This document shows positions 18,059-26,637 of a stretch of DNA of 41,597 bases, piece by piece. Location of the stretch: assembly GCA_964473525.1 (NCBI GenBank), contig CAYYPK010000052.1, forward strand, positions 1 to 41,597. The letters are read 5' to 3'. The notes below the pieces were generated by a model. That model had not been told where the DNA came from and made no database searches. It saw nothing but the letters and a program-made list of their open reading frames with translations. Position numbers and translations under genes: made by a program. Position 1 is the first letter of the stretch; each line of letters starts with the position of its first letter. This DNA comes from GCA-2687025 sp964473525 (GTDB taxonomy: Bacteria; Poribacteria; WGA-4E; GCA-2687025).

Positions 18059-19687
18059 GTGCGCCTGGCCGCTATCGACACCGGCACGAACTCGATCCAC
18101 ACCGTCATCGTCGAGGTCGGAGACGACCTCAGCCTTACGATCGTGGACAGCACGAAGGACACCGCGCAGCTCGGACGCGGGCGTGACATGCACGGCAACC
18201 TGTCCGCCCGCGGGATGACGGACGCGTTGGCGGCGTTCCGCAAAGCCTTCGCGCTCTGCAAGCGGCACGGTGTGGAGCGCGTGCTCGCCGTCGCCACCAG
18301 CGCCATTCGTGAAGCCCCAAACGGAGTCGAGTTCCTGCGCGTGGCGGCGAAGCAGACCGGCATCGACGTGCGCGTCATCTCTGGCCCGGAGGAGGCGCGG
18401 CTGATCTACCTGGCCGTCCGAGAGAGCGTGCACCTCGACGGCAAGGCGTTCCTCTGCGTCGACATCGGTGGCGGCAGCGTCGAGTTCATCTGGGGCACCC
18501 GGCAGGAGTTGCTGTACGCCGACAGCCTCAAGATAGGCTCGTTGCGTCTCGCGGGCGATTTCAAGCTGTCGGATCCGGCCACGAAATCCGAGGTAAGGCA
18601 GGTGCGGCGCTACGCGTCCGAGCAGATGAAGGAATTGGATGCCGCTGCGGCGGAACACCCAGCCGAGATAATGGTAGGCACATCCGGCACGATCCATCAG
18701 TTGTGCAGACTGGCGCTTGCCGACGAACCCGCGCTGCTCTCGACCAACTCCCTGCACCAACACACCGTCTCGGCTGACGCTCTGAAGCGCGTCTGTCGCA
18801 CGCTGGCGCGCTCCACGGTGAAGGAGCGCATGGCCCTCAGCGGACTGGATAGACCACGGCTCTATAGCATCGTGCCGGGCGCCATGCTATACCAGACGAT
18901 CCTCGAACGGTTTGAGGTCGAGGAGGTGATCGTCTGTGAATACGCCCTGAGAGAGGGCGTGCTCTACGACTACGTCGAGCAGAACCGTGTGGGACTGAGG
19001 CAGGAGCAGACGCTGCCGGATGTGCGCAGGCGCAGCGTTCTCGCCCTCGCGCGCCGGTGCCAATGGCAGGAGGCGCACGGACGCCACGTTGCCCTGCTGT
19101 CTCTCATGCTGTTTGACCAACTCGCGCCACACTTCGGCTGGGACGCGTCCGAGCGCGATCTTCTAGAGTACGCCGCCTATCTCCACGATGTGGGCATGCA
19201 CATCAGCGTGCAGCGTCACCACCGCCACTCTCAGTACCTCATTGAGCACGGCGAGCTGCTCGGATTTCGCCCGCGCGAGATCGCTATCATGGGCAACGCG
19301 GCGCGGTACCATCGCGCGCAAGCGCCAAAGAAGAGCCACGCGAGCTACGCCGCCCTCGCGAAGGCGGATCGACGGGTCGTGCAACGGCTGGCCGGCATCC
19401 TCCAGTTGGCTGAGTCTTTCGACAGGACGCAGTTCCAGCTCATTCGGTCCCTCCACTGCGAGGTCGACGACTCCGGCGTTTCCATCCTCGCCATGGCGTC
19501 GGGTGACGCCGCGGTCGAGGTGTCGGTGGCTGCGGAGCGAACGGGCCTGCTGGCGCGCGCGACGGGACGACCCGTACGCGTGCAGCTGGCCGCCACGGAG
19601 CTCTACGGAGAGGGCCTGCTGCCGACCGACGGGACTGTGGACGACGACTCAGAGGCGGACGAACCTACCGCGAACAGGGCAGGCTAG
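18059..19687 (+). CDS. ppx: Ppx/GppA exopolyphosphatase with C-terminal HD domain
   Basis: 542 residues. The N-terminal actin-like ATPase fold carries AIDTGTNSIHTVIVE (residues 4–18) and DIGGGSVEF (near 139–147), the two phosphate-binding loops of the Ppx/GppA family. The C-terminal part from about 325 is an HD domain with His376–Asp377 in AAYLHDVGM and the downstream HHRHSQYLI and RYHR motifs. The family removes terminal phosphate from polyphosphate or from pppGpp; sequence alone does not separate these activities. The start is GTG with GAGG 7 nt upstream. It lies between the CHAD gene and a second, shorter Ppx, a clear polyphosphate context. Confidence 0.9.
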   Translation: MRLAAIDTGTNSIHTVIVEVGDDLSLTIVDSTKDTAQLGRGRDMHGNLSARGMTDALAAFRKAFALCKRHGVERVLAVATSAIREAPNGVEFLRVAAKQTGIDVRVISGPEEARLIYLAVRESVHLDGKAFLCVDIGGGSVEFIWGTRQELLYADSLKIGSLRLAGDFKLSDPATKSEVRQVRRYASEQMKELDAAAAEHPAEIMVGTSGTIHQLCRLALADEPALLSTNSLHQHTVSADALKRVCRTLARSTVKERMALSGLDRPRLYSIVPGAMLYQTILERFEVEEVIVCEYALREGVLYDYVEQNRVGLRQEQTLPDVRRRSVLALARRCQWQEAHGRHVALLSLMLFDQLAPHFGWDASERDLLEYAAYLHDVGMHISVQRHHRHSQYLIEHGELLGFRPREIAIMGNAARYHRAQAPKKSHASYAALAKADRRVVQRLAGILQLAESFDRTQFQLIRSLHCEVDDSGVSILAMASGDAAVEVSVAAERTGLLARATGRPVRVQLAATELYGEGLLPTDGTVDDDSEADEPTANRAG

Positions 19688-19692
19688 ACAGC

Positions 19693-20673
19693 ATGGCTCG
19701 CACGTCGCGTCTCCCGTGGATGCGCTCGCAGCGGTACGCGGTCATCGACATCGGCACGAATTCCTGCCTCGTGCTCATCGCCGAAGCGCGTCCGTCCTCG
19801 AACGAATACGCGATACTGGCGGACATCCCCGAGATCACGCAGTTGGGGAAGGGCTTCTACGCCACGGCGCGCCTCCAGCAGGACGCCATGGATCGCACCC
19901 TCGCCACCGTGCGCAGGTTCCTCGGCATCTGCCGTGAGGAGGATGTCGAGGACATCGTCATCACCGGAACGAGCGTGCTGCGCGACGCGGCAAACGGCGG
20001 CGCCTTCATCGACGCCGTCGCGCGTGAGCTCCATCACGATGTCGAGGTGATCCCCGGCGAGGAGGAGGCGCGGCTGTCGTACCTGGCCGTACGCCGGGAC
20101 GCCACGCTGCCCGCCTCGGACGGCGTGTCGTGCGTTGTCACGGACATTGGCGGCGGCAGCACGGAACTCATCATCGGCGATGAACGCATCCGCCAGATGG
20201 CCAGCCTCGACCTCGGCTCCGTGCGGCTGACAGAGACGTTCCTGGGCGCTGGCCCGTCGCCTGCCAGCCAGCTCGACGACCTGCGATCCCATCTCGCCGA
20301 GACGTTCGCCGCAGCTCCGCCGCCTAGCGCGAACGGGGTGTTGATTGGTGTCGGGGGCACTATCACCACGCTCGCCAACATCGCGGCGCACCAGACGCAC
20401 CCCACGCCGCCCGTGCATGGGTTCAGGCTCAGGCGTGCGAAGCTCCGGGAGGAGACCGAGCGCCTGGCCCTCCTGACAAGGGACGAGCTGGAAGCGACGC
20501 CGGGCCTGGAGACCAAGCGGGCCGGGGTGATTGTAGCGGGGGCGGTGCTAACGGAGCACGTCATGGACCACTTCGAGCGAGACGAGATGTGGGTCAGCGT
20601 GCGCGGGTTGAGGTACGGCGTGCTGTTGGACCGGTTCTTCGAAGGCGACGACTGGCGACCCGTGCCGCGCTAG
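19693..20673 (+). CDS. Short Ppx/GppA family phosphatase lacking the HD domain
   Basis: 326 residues, only the two-lobed catalytic part of the family. VIDIGTNSCLVLIAE (near 17–31), TGTSVLRDA, PGEEEARLSYLAV and TDIGGGSTELI are the conserved loops; GVGGTITTLA is the third glycine motif. It lacks the HD region seen in its neighbour, which matches the short actinobacterial-type exopolyphosphatases. Its ATG is 5 nt after the stop of the longer ppx, so translation is likely coupled. Its TAG stop overlaps the dop stop on the other strand. It is a paralogue of the upstream gene, perhaps with a different chain-length or substrate preference (inference). Confidence 0.88.
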   Translation: MARTSRLPWMRSQRYAVIDIGTNSCLVLIAEARPSSNEYAILADIPEITQLGKGFYATARLQQDAMDRTLATVRRFLGICREEDVEDIVITGTSVLRDAANGGAFIDAVARELHHDVEVIPGEEEARLSYLAVRRDATLPASDGVSCVVTDIGGGSTELIIGDERIRQMASLDLGSVRLTETFLGAGPSPASQLDDLRSHLAETFAAAPPPSANGVLIGVGGTITTLANIAAHQTHPTPPVHGFRLRRAKLREETERLALLTRDELEATPGLETKRAGVIVAGAVLTEHVMDHFERDEMWVSVRGLRYGVLLDRFFEGDDWRPVPR

Positions 20674-22184
20674 GCGAGACCGACCGCCTGCAGGAAGTCA
20701 CCGACTTCGGCCGCGGCGTCGAGCGCCGTCGCGTGACGCGCCAGTTCCGTCTTCTCAACCAACGGATGTAGGCTCAGCGTTGCTTCCGCGCCGTTGACGC
20801 CGAACGTCAGCGAATCCCACTGCGCCGCGGTGATGTGAGTTCCGAACCTCGCCATCGCCAGTCCGCGCACGTACGCGCGAGTGTCCGGCGGAGGCGTGTC
20901 AACGGCGCTCTGTACCGTCTTCTCGTCCACGAGACGTCGGACGGCGCCGTCCTTCTGCAGCTCGTAGAACAGACCGTTTTCCATGTCGATGCTGTGGTAT
21001 TCCAGATCCAGGCTGCGGAGCCAGGGGTCGCTCCACTCGAGGCCCTCCTCTTCGACGAACGTCTCCAGGAGCCACTTCTTCGTCACCCAATCGAGGTCGC
21101 CCACGAGCTCCATTGGGTCGCGCGCGAGGGCGTCCAGGGTGCGTTCCCATTCGTTCAGCACCCACTCGGTGTCGTCGTCCCGGACGCTCGCGTGCCGCTG
21201 CGCGAGGGCGAGGTATTCACGCTGCACGGCGATGGCGTCTGACGATCGCCCGTCGGCCATGGTGACCGCCCATGCGTGCGACGGATCGTGCGATATCTGC
21301 TTGATGGCGTCGATCGGGTTCGCCAGCGCGAGCGATGCGGGAATCGCCTGCTGTTCGATGCAGTCGAGCACGAGCGCCGTCGTGCCAAGCTTCAAGGCCG
21401 TCGCATACTCGGACATGTTGGCGTCGCCGACGATGCCGTGCAGCCGTCGGTATTTCGCCGGGTCCGCGTGCGGTTCGTCCCGCGTGTTGACGAGCGGACG
21501 CTGGTGCATCGTGTCGACGCTCGCCTCGACGCTGAAGAAGTCGGATCTCTGCGCCAACTGATACCGCGCGGCGTCCCTAAGACCGGCTTCCGTTTCTATG
21601 CCGATCTTGCCAGCTCCTGCGAATATCTGCCGCGTGACGTTGAACGGAATCAGACTCGCCCGCACATAGTCGAATGGGACACCCCGCGCCATGAGGTAGT
21701 TGTCGTGACAGCCGTAGGAGTGGCCCCGAAAGTCCGTGTTGTTCTTATACAGCAGCACGTCGACGCCGAGCTCCTCCGAGCGTCGCCGCGCGCACTGTAG
21801 CAGGATGCGCTCGCCCGCCTTGTCGTGCGCGACGAGGTCGAAGAGCCCGCGGCACTCCGGCGTCGAGTACTCCGGGTGCGCGTGGTCGTTGTAGAGCCTG
21901 GCGCCGTTGTGCAGAATGCGGTCGCTCTTCATCGCCTCGAACGAGAGACGGTGCCGCTTGTCCTGCTTCTGCTCCTCCTCCTCGTCGGGGTGTTCGAGGA
22001 GTTCGGAGGCGCGGAACCCTCGCGCGTCGCGCAGGGGATCCTCGTGAGAGTAGTCCCAGCGGGGAGTCGGATCCTCGGGTCGGTAGCACTTGATCAGCGC
22101 GATCGACTCGGTGACGGGATCCGTCGCGGCGTCCTGGTCCAGGATGATCCCGTATTCGGTCTCGATGCCGACGAGGCGGTCCAT
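20670..22184 (-). CDS. dop: Depupylase / Pup deamidase
   Basis: 504 residues, close to the usual Dop length. Dop deamidates the C-terminal Gln of Pup and removes Pup from proteins, using ATP as cofactor. GIETEYG at 6–12 supplies metal-binding glutamates (Glu8, Glu10). The catalytic Asp is Asp100 in NGARLYNDHAHPEYS, where Dop has DHAHPEYS and the ligase PafA has DVGSHPEYA. PRWDYSHEDPLRDARGF (41–57) is the Dop-specific loop region absent from PafA. NTRDEPHAD, GDANMSE and LKLGTTALVLD are conserved further on. It follows mpa by 6 nt and has no good ribosome site of its own, so it is probably coupled to mpa. Pup and 20S genes are not adjacent, unlike the actinobacterial locus. Confidence 0.93.
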   Translation of the reverse strand: MDRLVGIETEYGIILDQDAATDPVTESIALIKCYRPEDPTPRWDYSHEDPLRDARGFRASELLEHPDEEEEQKQDKRHRLSFEAMKSDRILHNGARLYNDHAHPEYSTPECRGLFDLVAHDKAGERILLQCARRRSEELGVDVLLYKNNTDFRGHSYGCHDNYLMARGVPFDYVRASLIPFNVTRQIFAGAGKIGIETEAGLRDAARYQLAQRSDFFSVEASVDTMHQRPLVNTRDEPHADPAKYRRLHGIVGDANMSEYATALKLGTTALVLDCIEQQAIPASLALANPIDAIKQISHDPSHAWAVTMADGRSSDAIAVQREYLALAQRHASVRDDDTEWVLNEWERTLDALARDPMELVGDLDWVTKKWLLETFVEEEGLEWSDPWLRSLDLEYHSIDMENGLFYELQKDGAVRRLVDEKTVQSAVDTPPPDTRAYVRGLAMARFGTHITAAQWDSLTFGVNGAEATLSLHPLVEKTELARHATALDAAAEVGDFLQAVGLA

Positions 22185-22190
22185 AGGCGT

Positions 22191-23948
22191 CTAGATGACT
22201 CCCGTCAGCGCTTGGTCTCGCACGCGCTGCTTGCTGGGGCGTATGGGAGACACCGATACGACGCTCTCCGGGTCGTGGTCGATGAGCTTCAGCCAGTCGC
22301 CGATGTTGTCTGTGGGCGGGAATATCTCGTTCTCGGTGTACTCGCGCTCAATCGCCTGTGACAGGTCGTCGGCGGAGATGCCGCATTCGTCCCCCGCGTC
22401 GATCGACCGCTTGATCGCCAGCTCCTTCGACCTTTGGACGATGGACGCCACGATGGCTCCGCTCACGAGATCCCCGCGATGCAGTGTCTCGCGGTGGCCA
22501 TTCGCCATGGCGACTTCGAGGAAGCGCGTGTCGTCGCGCTGCGAATACAGCTCGCGTATCGCGCCGTCCGTTAAGTCGGTCGCGGCTGCGGACGAGTCGC
22601 CGTCGTGCTTGGCGAGGAGGTCGGCATCCAGCGGCAGGTCCGCGGTGAGGTAGATGCGGAAGATCTCCCGCGTGCCGTCTTCGTCGGGGCGGTTCACCTT
22701 GATCTTCCGGTCGATGCGGCCGGGCCGCAAGATCGCCGGGTCGATCAGATCCTGCCGGTTTGTCGCGAGGATGATGACGACGTCGTCTATGGACTCGATG
22801 CCGTCCATCTCGGCGCAGAACATCGGGACGACGGTGTTTGAGATGTTGTGAGACCGCAACGCGCGGCGCGTTCCCAACACCGATTCCGCCTCGTCGATGA
22901 AGATGAACGGCAGGATTCCCTGCTTACGCTTCTCCCGCGCGACCGAGAATATCTCGCGCACCTTGCGCTCCGACTCCCCCAGCCACATGTTGAGGATCTC
23001 GGGTCCCTTGATGTGCAGGAACTGGCCCTCGATGTCCTCGCCCGTGCGCTCCTTGATCTTCTCGACCAGGTTGTGTGCGGTCGCCTTGCCGATGAGCGTC
23101 TTGCCGCATCCGGGCGGGCCGTAGAGAAGGAACCCCTTAGGCGTCGTGAACTGGAACCGCTCGAACAGCTCGGGATGCAGTAGGGGCATCTCGATGGCGT
23201 CCTGGATGGCACTGATCGCCTCGTCCTGACCGCCGACCTGTTCCCACGACACGTCTGGTACTTCGTCGAGGAAGTACTCGCGCGCCTCCTGCTTGGGGAA
23301 CACCTCGAGGGCGACGCGCGCCGACGCATCGACGAGCACTTCGTCGCCGGACGCGACCTTCTTCTCGCCAATCTCGCTGCCGCGCTGTAGGATCGTGGAC
23401 TGGCCGCCCGGCTCCTGACCAACGCGGATACGGCCGTCCTCGAGTTCGTCGACGACCTTCGCGATGCCGCCCGTGTCCGTGTGGCCCAGGTCGCCCACGA
23501 GCACGTACGCTTCGTTCATCAACACCTGCGTGCCGATGCGGAGCGCGTCGATGTCGATGCGGGGGTCGACGTTGGAGAAGTAATTGGACCCGCCGACGAC
23601 CACGTGCGCCACGCCGTCGCGGGGCGACCCGAGGTACACTCCTATGCGGTTTGCGGGGGCGGTGAGTTTCTCGCAGGCGCCTTCCAGCTCCAGGACTTCC
23701 TGGCGCGCCTCCTGGTAGCGTTGCTCGTCGTCGATGATCTGTCTGCGTAGCTGGTAGGTAAGCGCGCGCCGTGGATCGTCTTCTTCGGTAGCTGCGATCA
23801 GGTCATGCACCAGGCCCAGCGACGCGGAGTCGCGCTCGGGGCCGGTGTCGTCCTCCAACAGTTGCTCGTCCAACGGCTCGTCGCGACGCCGTCGGTCAGG
23901 GTCGAAGGAGCCGCGGTTGCGTCCGCGGGAGTCGTCGCCGTTAGCCAT
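22191..23948 (-). CDS. mpa: Proteasome-associated AAA ATPase ARC/Mpa
   Basis: 585 residues, near the 609 of the mycobacterial protein. An N-terminal coiled coil (about 38–95, which recruits Pup in characterised Mpa) is followed by an OB-fold region (about 96–235). The AAA domain has Walker A GPPGCGKT at 277–284 and Walker B FIFIDEAES with Asp352–Glu353. Sensor LATNRQD and arginine-finger ILRPGRIDRKIK follow. The pore loop reads LNMWLGESE, with Trp where mycobacteria have Tyr. The protein ends in LTGVI, so the GQYL tail that docks actinobacterial Mpa on the 20S core is missing. AGGGGGG precedes the ATG. It lies 70 nt after argC and 6 nt before dop. Confidence 0.93.
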   Translation of the reverse strand: MANGDDSRGRNRGSFDPDRRRRDEPLDEQLLEDDTGPERDSASLGLVHDLIAATEEDDPRRALTYQLRRQIIDDEQRYQEARQEVLELEGACEKLTAPANRIGVYLGSPRDGVAHVVVGGSNYFSNVDPRIDIDALRIGTQVLMNEAYVLVGDLGHTDTGGIAKVVDELEDGRIRVGQEPGGQSTILQRGSEIGEKKVASGDEVLVDASARVALEVFPKQEAREYFLDEVPDVSWEQVGGQDEAISAIQDAIEMPLLHPELFERFQFTTPKGFLLYGPPGCGKTLIGKATAHNLVEKIKERTGEDIEGQFLHIKGPEILNMWLGESERKVREIFSVAREKRKQGILPFIFIDEAESVLGTRRALRSHNISNTVVPMFCAEMDGIESIDDVVIILATNRQDLIDPAILRPGRIDRKIKVNRPDEDGTREIFRIYLTADLPLDADLLAKHDGDSSAAATDLTDGAIRELYSQRDDTRFLEVAMANGHRETLHRGDLVSGAIVASIVQRSKELAIKRSIDAGDECGISADDLSQAIEREYTENEIFPPTDNIGDWLKLIDHDPESVVSVSPIRPSKQRVRDQALTGVI

Positions 23949-24018
23949 CGGTTCCCCCCTATCGGTTGCGGACGCTTGCTCGTGGACGCGCCGGCCGGCG
24001 TTGTCCAGTCGCCACAGC

Positions 24019-25059
24019 CTACGGCATCAGCCCAGGGAACGCCAGGCCGCTGGTCTCGTCCAACCCAGCCATCAAGTTCAGGCTTTGGAGGACGCCGCCC
24101 GCGGATCCCTTACCGAGGTTGTCGATCGCGCACGTCACGACGACCCGGCCAACGCGCCCGTCCACCTCGACGCCGATGTGCACGTTGTTGCTGCCGAGCA
24201 CCGCCTTAGTCTCAGCGTTTCGGCCAGCGCCGAGGACGTGCACGAACGGCTCGTCGTCGTACCGTGCGTGGTACCGCCCGCGTACCTCGTCCGCCGTGGC
24301 GTCGCCCGTGAGAGATCCGTAGATCGTGCTGAGAATCCCTCGCGCCATGGGCATCATATGCGCCGTAAAGCTGACCATCACGTCGGCGTCCGTGACGGCT
24401 CCTAGCTCCTGCTCGATCTCCGGCGTGTGCCTATGCTTGCCTATGTTGTACGCCGTGACGTTCTCATGGCGCGATACCAAATGCGTGCTCTCGCTTGGCG
24501 TGCGACTAGCGCCTGTCATGCCAGTCTTCGCGTCGATGACGAGCGACGCGGGGTCTACTATGCCTTCGGCGATGGGAGGAAGGGCGCCCAGGATCGCGCT
24601 CGTCGGGTAGCAGCCTGGGCCGGCGACCAGGCGTGCGTTGGGAATGTCCGCGCGGTACCGCTCCGGGAGCCCGTACACGGACACCGGAATCGTCTCGCGC
24701 GCGACGTGCTCGACGCCATACCACTTCTCGTACGTGTCGGCGTCGTGGAGCCGGAAGTCCGCGCTGAAGTCCACGACCCGGAAGCCAGCTTCCAGCAGCG
24801 CGGGAACGTACTCCTGCGCGACCCGGTGTGGCACGCACAGCACGACCGTATCGACGCGGCCGCGCAACGTCTCGATGTCCGTCGGCTCGAGTTCCAAGTC
24901 GCAGTAGCCGATGAGGTTGGGAGATATGTCGGAGATGCGCGTCCCTGCGGACGCTCGCGACGTGATGACCTCAAGCGACAGTCCGCCAGGGTGCGCGGCG
25001 AGAAGCCGAATGAGCTCGCAACCGGGGTATCCAGCGGCGCCGACGATGCCGATTCTCAT
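24019..25059 (-). CDS. argC: N-acetyl-gamma-glutamyl-phosphate reductase
   Basis: 346 residues. ArgC reduces N-acetylglutamyl phosphate to the semialdehyde in arginine synthesis, using NADPH. The Rossmann motif GIVGAAGYPGCELIRLL opens the protein. The catalytic cysteine is in AGPGCYPTSA (near 155), and the C-terminal active-site His is in HRHTPEIEQ. The ATG at 25059 was preferred to an upstream in-frame GTG (25071) because AGGTGG lies 8 nt before it and the Rossmann motif then starts at the N-terminus. No other arg gene is nearby. mpa follows on the same strand after 70 nt. Confidence 0.93.
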   Translation of the reverse strand: MRIGIVGAAGYPGCELIRLLAAHPGGLSLEVITSRASAGTRISDISPNLIGYCDLELEPTDIETLRGRVDTVVLCVPHRVAQEYVPALLEAGFRVVDFSADFRLHDADTYEKWYGVEHVARETIPVSVYGLPERYRADIPNARLVAGPGCYPTSAILGALPPIAEGIVDPASLVIDAKTGMTGASRTPSESTHLVSRHENVTAYNIGKHRHTPEIEQELGAVTDADVMVSFTAHMMPMARGILSTIYGSLTGDATADEVRGRYHARYDDEPFVHVLGAGRNAETKAVLGSNNVHIGVEVDGRVGRVVVTCAIDNLGKGSAGGVLQSLNLMAGLDETSGLAFPGLMP

Positions 25060-25099
25060 GGGGCAGCCCACCTACGCGGGGATGTCTGGGTTGCGCCCA

Positions 25100-25128
25100 A
25101 TGCTAGCCGCGCGCTAGGGGCCGGACAA
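25100..25128 (-). promoter_or_regulatory. Promoter for argC–mpa–dop
   Basis: On the minus strand TTGTCC (25128–25123) and TAGCAT (25105–25100) are 17 nt apart, each matching four of six consensus positions. The start would fall near 25093, about 34 nt before the argC ATG. It lies in the 199-nt gap between argC and the small secreted-protein gene, where I see no other feature. Confidence 0.45.
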
Positions 25129-25258
25129 GCGCGCCCGGGAGCGGCTGGCGGAGGCGGGATGTGGCGCCCCATCGACTGCCAAGGAGGGCGCACAGGAAGC
25201 CGGCGTCCCTCCATGTATCGGAGGCGCAACGGTACGTTGGGGAGCGGTAGGCCGACGC

Positions 25259-25639
25259 CTAGTTGGCCTCGGCGACGACGGCGGCGGAAGCCGGGGCGTG
25301 CTTCGTCGCCAACGTACCCTCGTCGTGGGGGCATGCGGCGGCCTCGGCGCCGACGGCCTTGGTTGCGTCATGCGGGCACGCTGCGGCGTCGTCGTGGCTG
25401 GCCAACGTCGTGTGGGCCTTGGCGTCGACCGCGCAGCCCGTGCTGGCCTGCGCCACGGTGGCGGGCGCCGGCGCGGCGCAGCAAGCGTCGGTGGCGGAAC
25501 CATCGGTCGCCACGGCGACCGTCTCCACGGCGCCAACCGGATGCGGCGCGACCGTGCGCTCGGCCTTCACGGAGTAGCTCGCCGCAGCCACGATCGCGAA
25601 TCCCAAAACGGGGCCGCCGAGCCAGATCATCGCCTTCAT
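25259..25639 (-). CDS. Small secreted Ala-rich protein with two CPHD motifs
   Basis: 126 residues, no family recognised. Residues about 4–21 (MIWLGGPVLGFAIVAAAS) are a hydrophobic segment that could be a signal peptide or membrane anchor. The rest is low-complexity Ala/Thr/Val with five cysteines: a CC pair (DACCAAP), a single Cys, and two copies of AAACPHD. Cys, His and Asp this close together suggest metal binding (inference). The start is well supported: AAGGAG lies 8 nt before the ATG. It is divergent from the EamA transporter and upstream of argC. The other strand is also open here but has no start signal or signal peptide as good. Confidence 0.65.
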   Translation of the reverse strand: MKAMIWLGGPVLGFAIVAAASYSVKAERTVAPHPVGAVETVAVATDGSATDACCAAPAPATVAQASTGCAVDAKAHTTLASHDDAAACPHDATKAVGAEAAACPHDEGTLATKHAPASAAVVAEAN

Positions 25640-25650
25640 TGCGCGTCTCC

Positions 25651-25680
25651 TTGGGTTCGTGCGTCAGGTACATTTATACT
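25651..25680 (+). promoter_or_regulatory. Promoter for the EamA-type transporter
   Basis: TTGGGT (25651–25656) and TATACT (25675–25680) are 18 nt apart. The −10 matches five of six positions. Transcription would start near 25687, which would exclude the GTG at 25659 as the start codon of the transporter. The opposite small gene starts just left of the −35. Confidence 0.45.
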
Positions 25681-25733
25681 GTCTCCCGCTCCGAAATGCC
25701 ACTTGGCGACCCTCCGTACTCAAGAGAACCGTC

Positions 25734-26570
25734 TTGCTCAGTCTCACATTGCACACCGTGTTCGCCGCCGGCTTCGGCTTGTGCGTTAAAGCGGCGGGAA
25801 TGCAGCGGCGTGACCTCATCGTTGTTGGTGGCCTCAACTACATCATCGCTGGCGTCATCGCCGCCGTCTGGTTCCTCGGTAGGCGAGGGCTCGATGTCGG
25901 TTGGGTCGGCGGCGCGTACGGCACGCTGAACGGCGTCGTCTACTTCGTCGCGTACTTCTTCCTCATCTTCGGAATCAAGCACACCGGGATCGCCGCGACC
26001 GGCGCCATCGCGCAGCTCTCCGTGCTGGTGCCCATCCTCGCCTCCATCTTCCTCTGGCGCGAATACCCGACGCTCCCGCAACTCGGTGGCATGCTCCTCG
26101 CGGGCGCCGCCATCTTGCTGCTTGACGCCCGCAAGAACCTGCTCGGCGAGATCGTCGGTGGCCTTGGTTGGCGCCTGGGAGCGTTCTTTCTCCTAGTGGG
26201 TGGGTCGCGGCTGTTCGCGAAGGGCTTCGCGGAGGCAGACCTGCCGGACGAGAAGGCGTTCTACGTCTTGATGCTCTACGTGACGTCTGGAGTCGCATCC
26301 GTCGGTCTGTTGCTGCGGCACGGCCAACGGCCGAAGGCGCCGGACGTGCTGTGGGCGACGGCCATTGGCGCGTGCAACATGATTCAGGTCACCTACCTGC
26401 TCAAGGCGCTGGAGGAGTTGCCCGGCGTCATCGTGTTCCCGGTGTCCGCGTGCGGCGGGCTCATCTTCACGGCGCTTGTCGCCGCAGCCCTGCTGCGAGA
26501 GCGGCTGACACCCAGGATGTACGCTGCCCTGGCTGCCTCCGCCGTCGCTGTCCTCTTCCTCAACCGGTAG
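25734..26570 (+). CDS. EamA/DMT-superfamily membrane transporter
   Basis: About 278 residues with ten hydrophobic segments in two similar halves, the EamA (drug/metabolite transporter) pattern. The first-half end AIAQLSVLVPILASIFLWREYP and second-half end FPVSACGGLIFTALVAAALLRERL are the matching fifth-helix motifs of each repeat. The family exports or imports small metabolites; the substrate is unknown. The start is uncertain. The frame is open from a GTG at 25659, but a good promoter −10 overlaps that region, so a TTG at 25734 next to the first hydrophobic helix is my choice. It is divergent from the small Cys/His protein. The helicase gene follows after 67 nt with its own promoter-like sequence. 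Confidence 0.8.
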   Translation: MLSLTLHTVFAAGFGLCVKAAGMQRRDLIVVGGLNYIIAGVIAAVWFLGRRGLDVGWVGGAYGTLNGVVYFVAYFFLIFGIKHTGIAATGAIAQLSVLVPILASIFLWREYPTLPQLGGMLLAGAAILLLDARKNLLGEIVGGLGWRLGAFFLLVGGSRLFAKGFAEADLPDEKAFYVLMLYVTSGVASVGLLLRHGQRPKAPDVLWATAIGACNMIQVTYLLKALEELPGVIVFPVSACGGLIFTALVAAALLRERLTPRMYAALAASAVAVLFLNR

Positions 26571-26580
26571 TTCCGAGCGG

Positions 26581-26609
26581 TTGACGTATGCGGTCGGTGA
26601 TGACATACC
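26581..26609 (+). promoter_or_regulatory. Promoter for the Lhr-type helicase gene
   Basis: TTGACG (26581–26586) is a five-of-six −35 match. CATACC (26604–26609) follows after 17 nt as a weak −10. The start would be near 26616, about 22 nt before the ATG at 26638. It fills most of the 67-nt gap after the transporter gene. Confidence 0.4.
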
Positions 26610-26637
26610 AATGACATCTGCCTGACTCGACGCCACT

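Noticed and set aside
20670..24018. A pup gene within the mpa–dop locus
   Set aside because: Gaps are 6 and 70 nt, and no frame of about 60 codons ending GGE or GGQ is present on that strand.
24427..25929. 500-codon plus-strand open frame
   Set aside because: It is Arg/Pro-rich and runs antisense through argC, the argC promoter region and the small secreted-protein gene.
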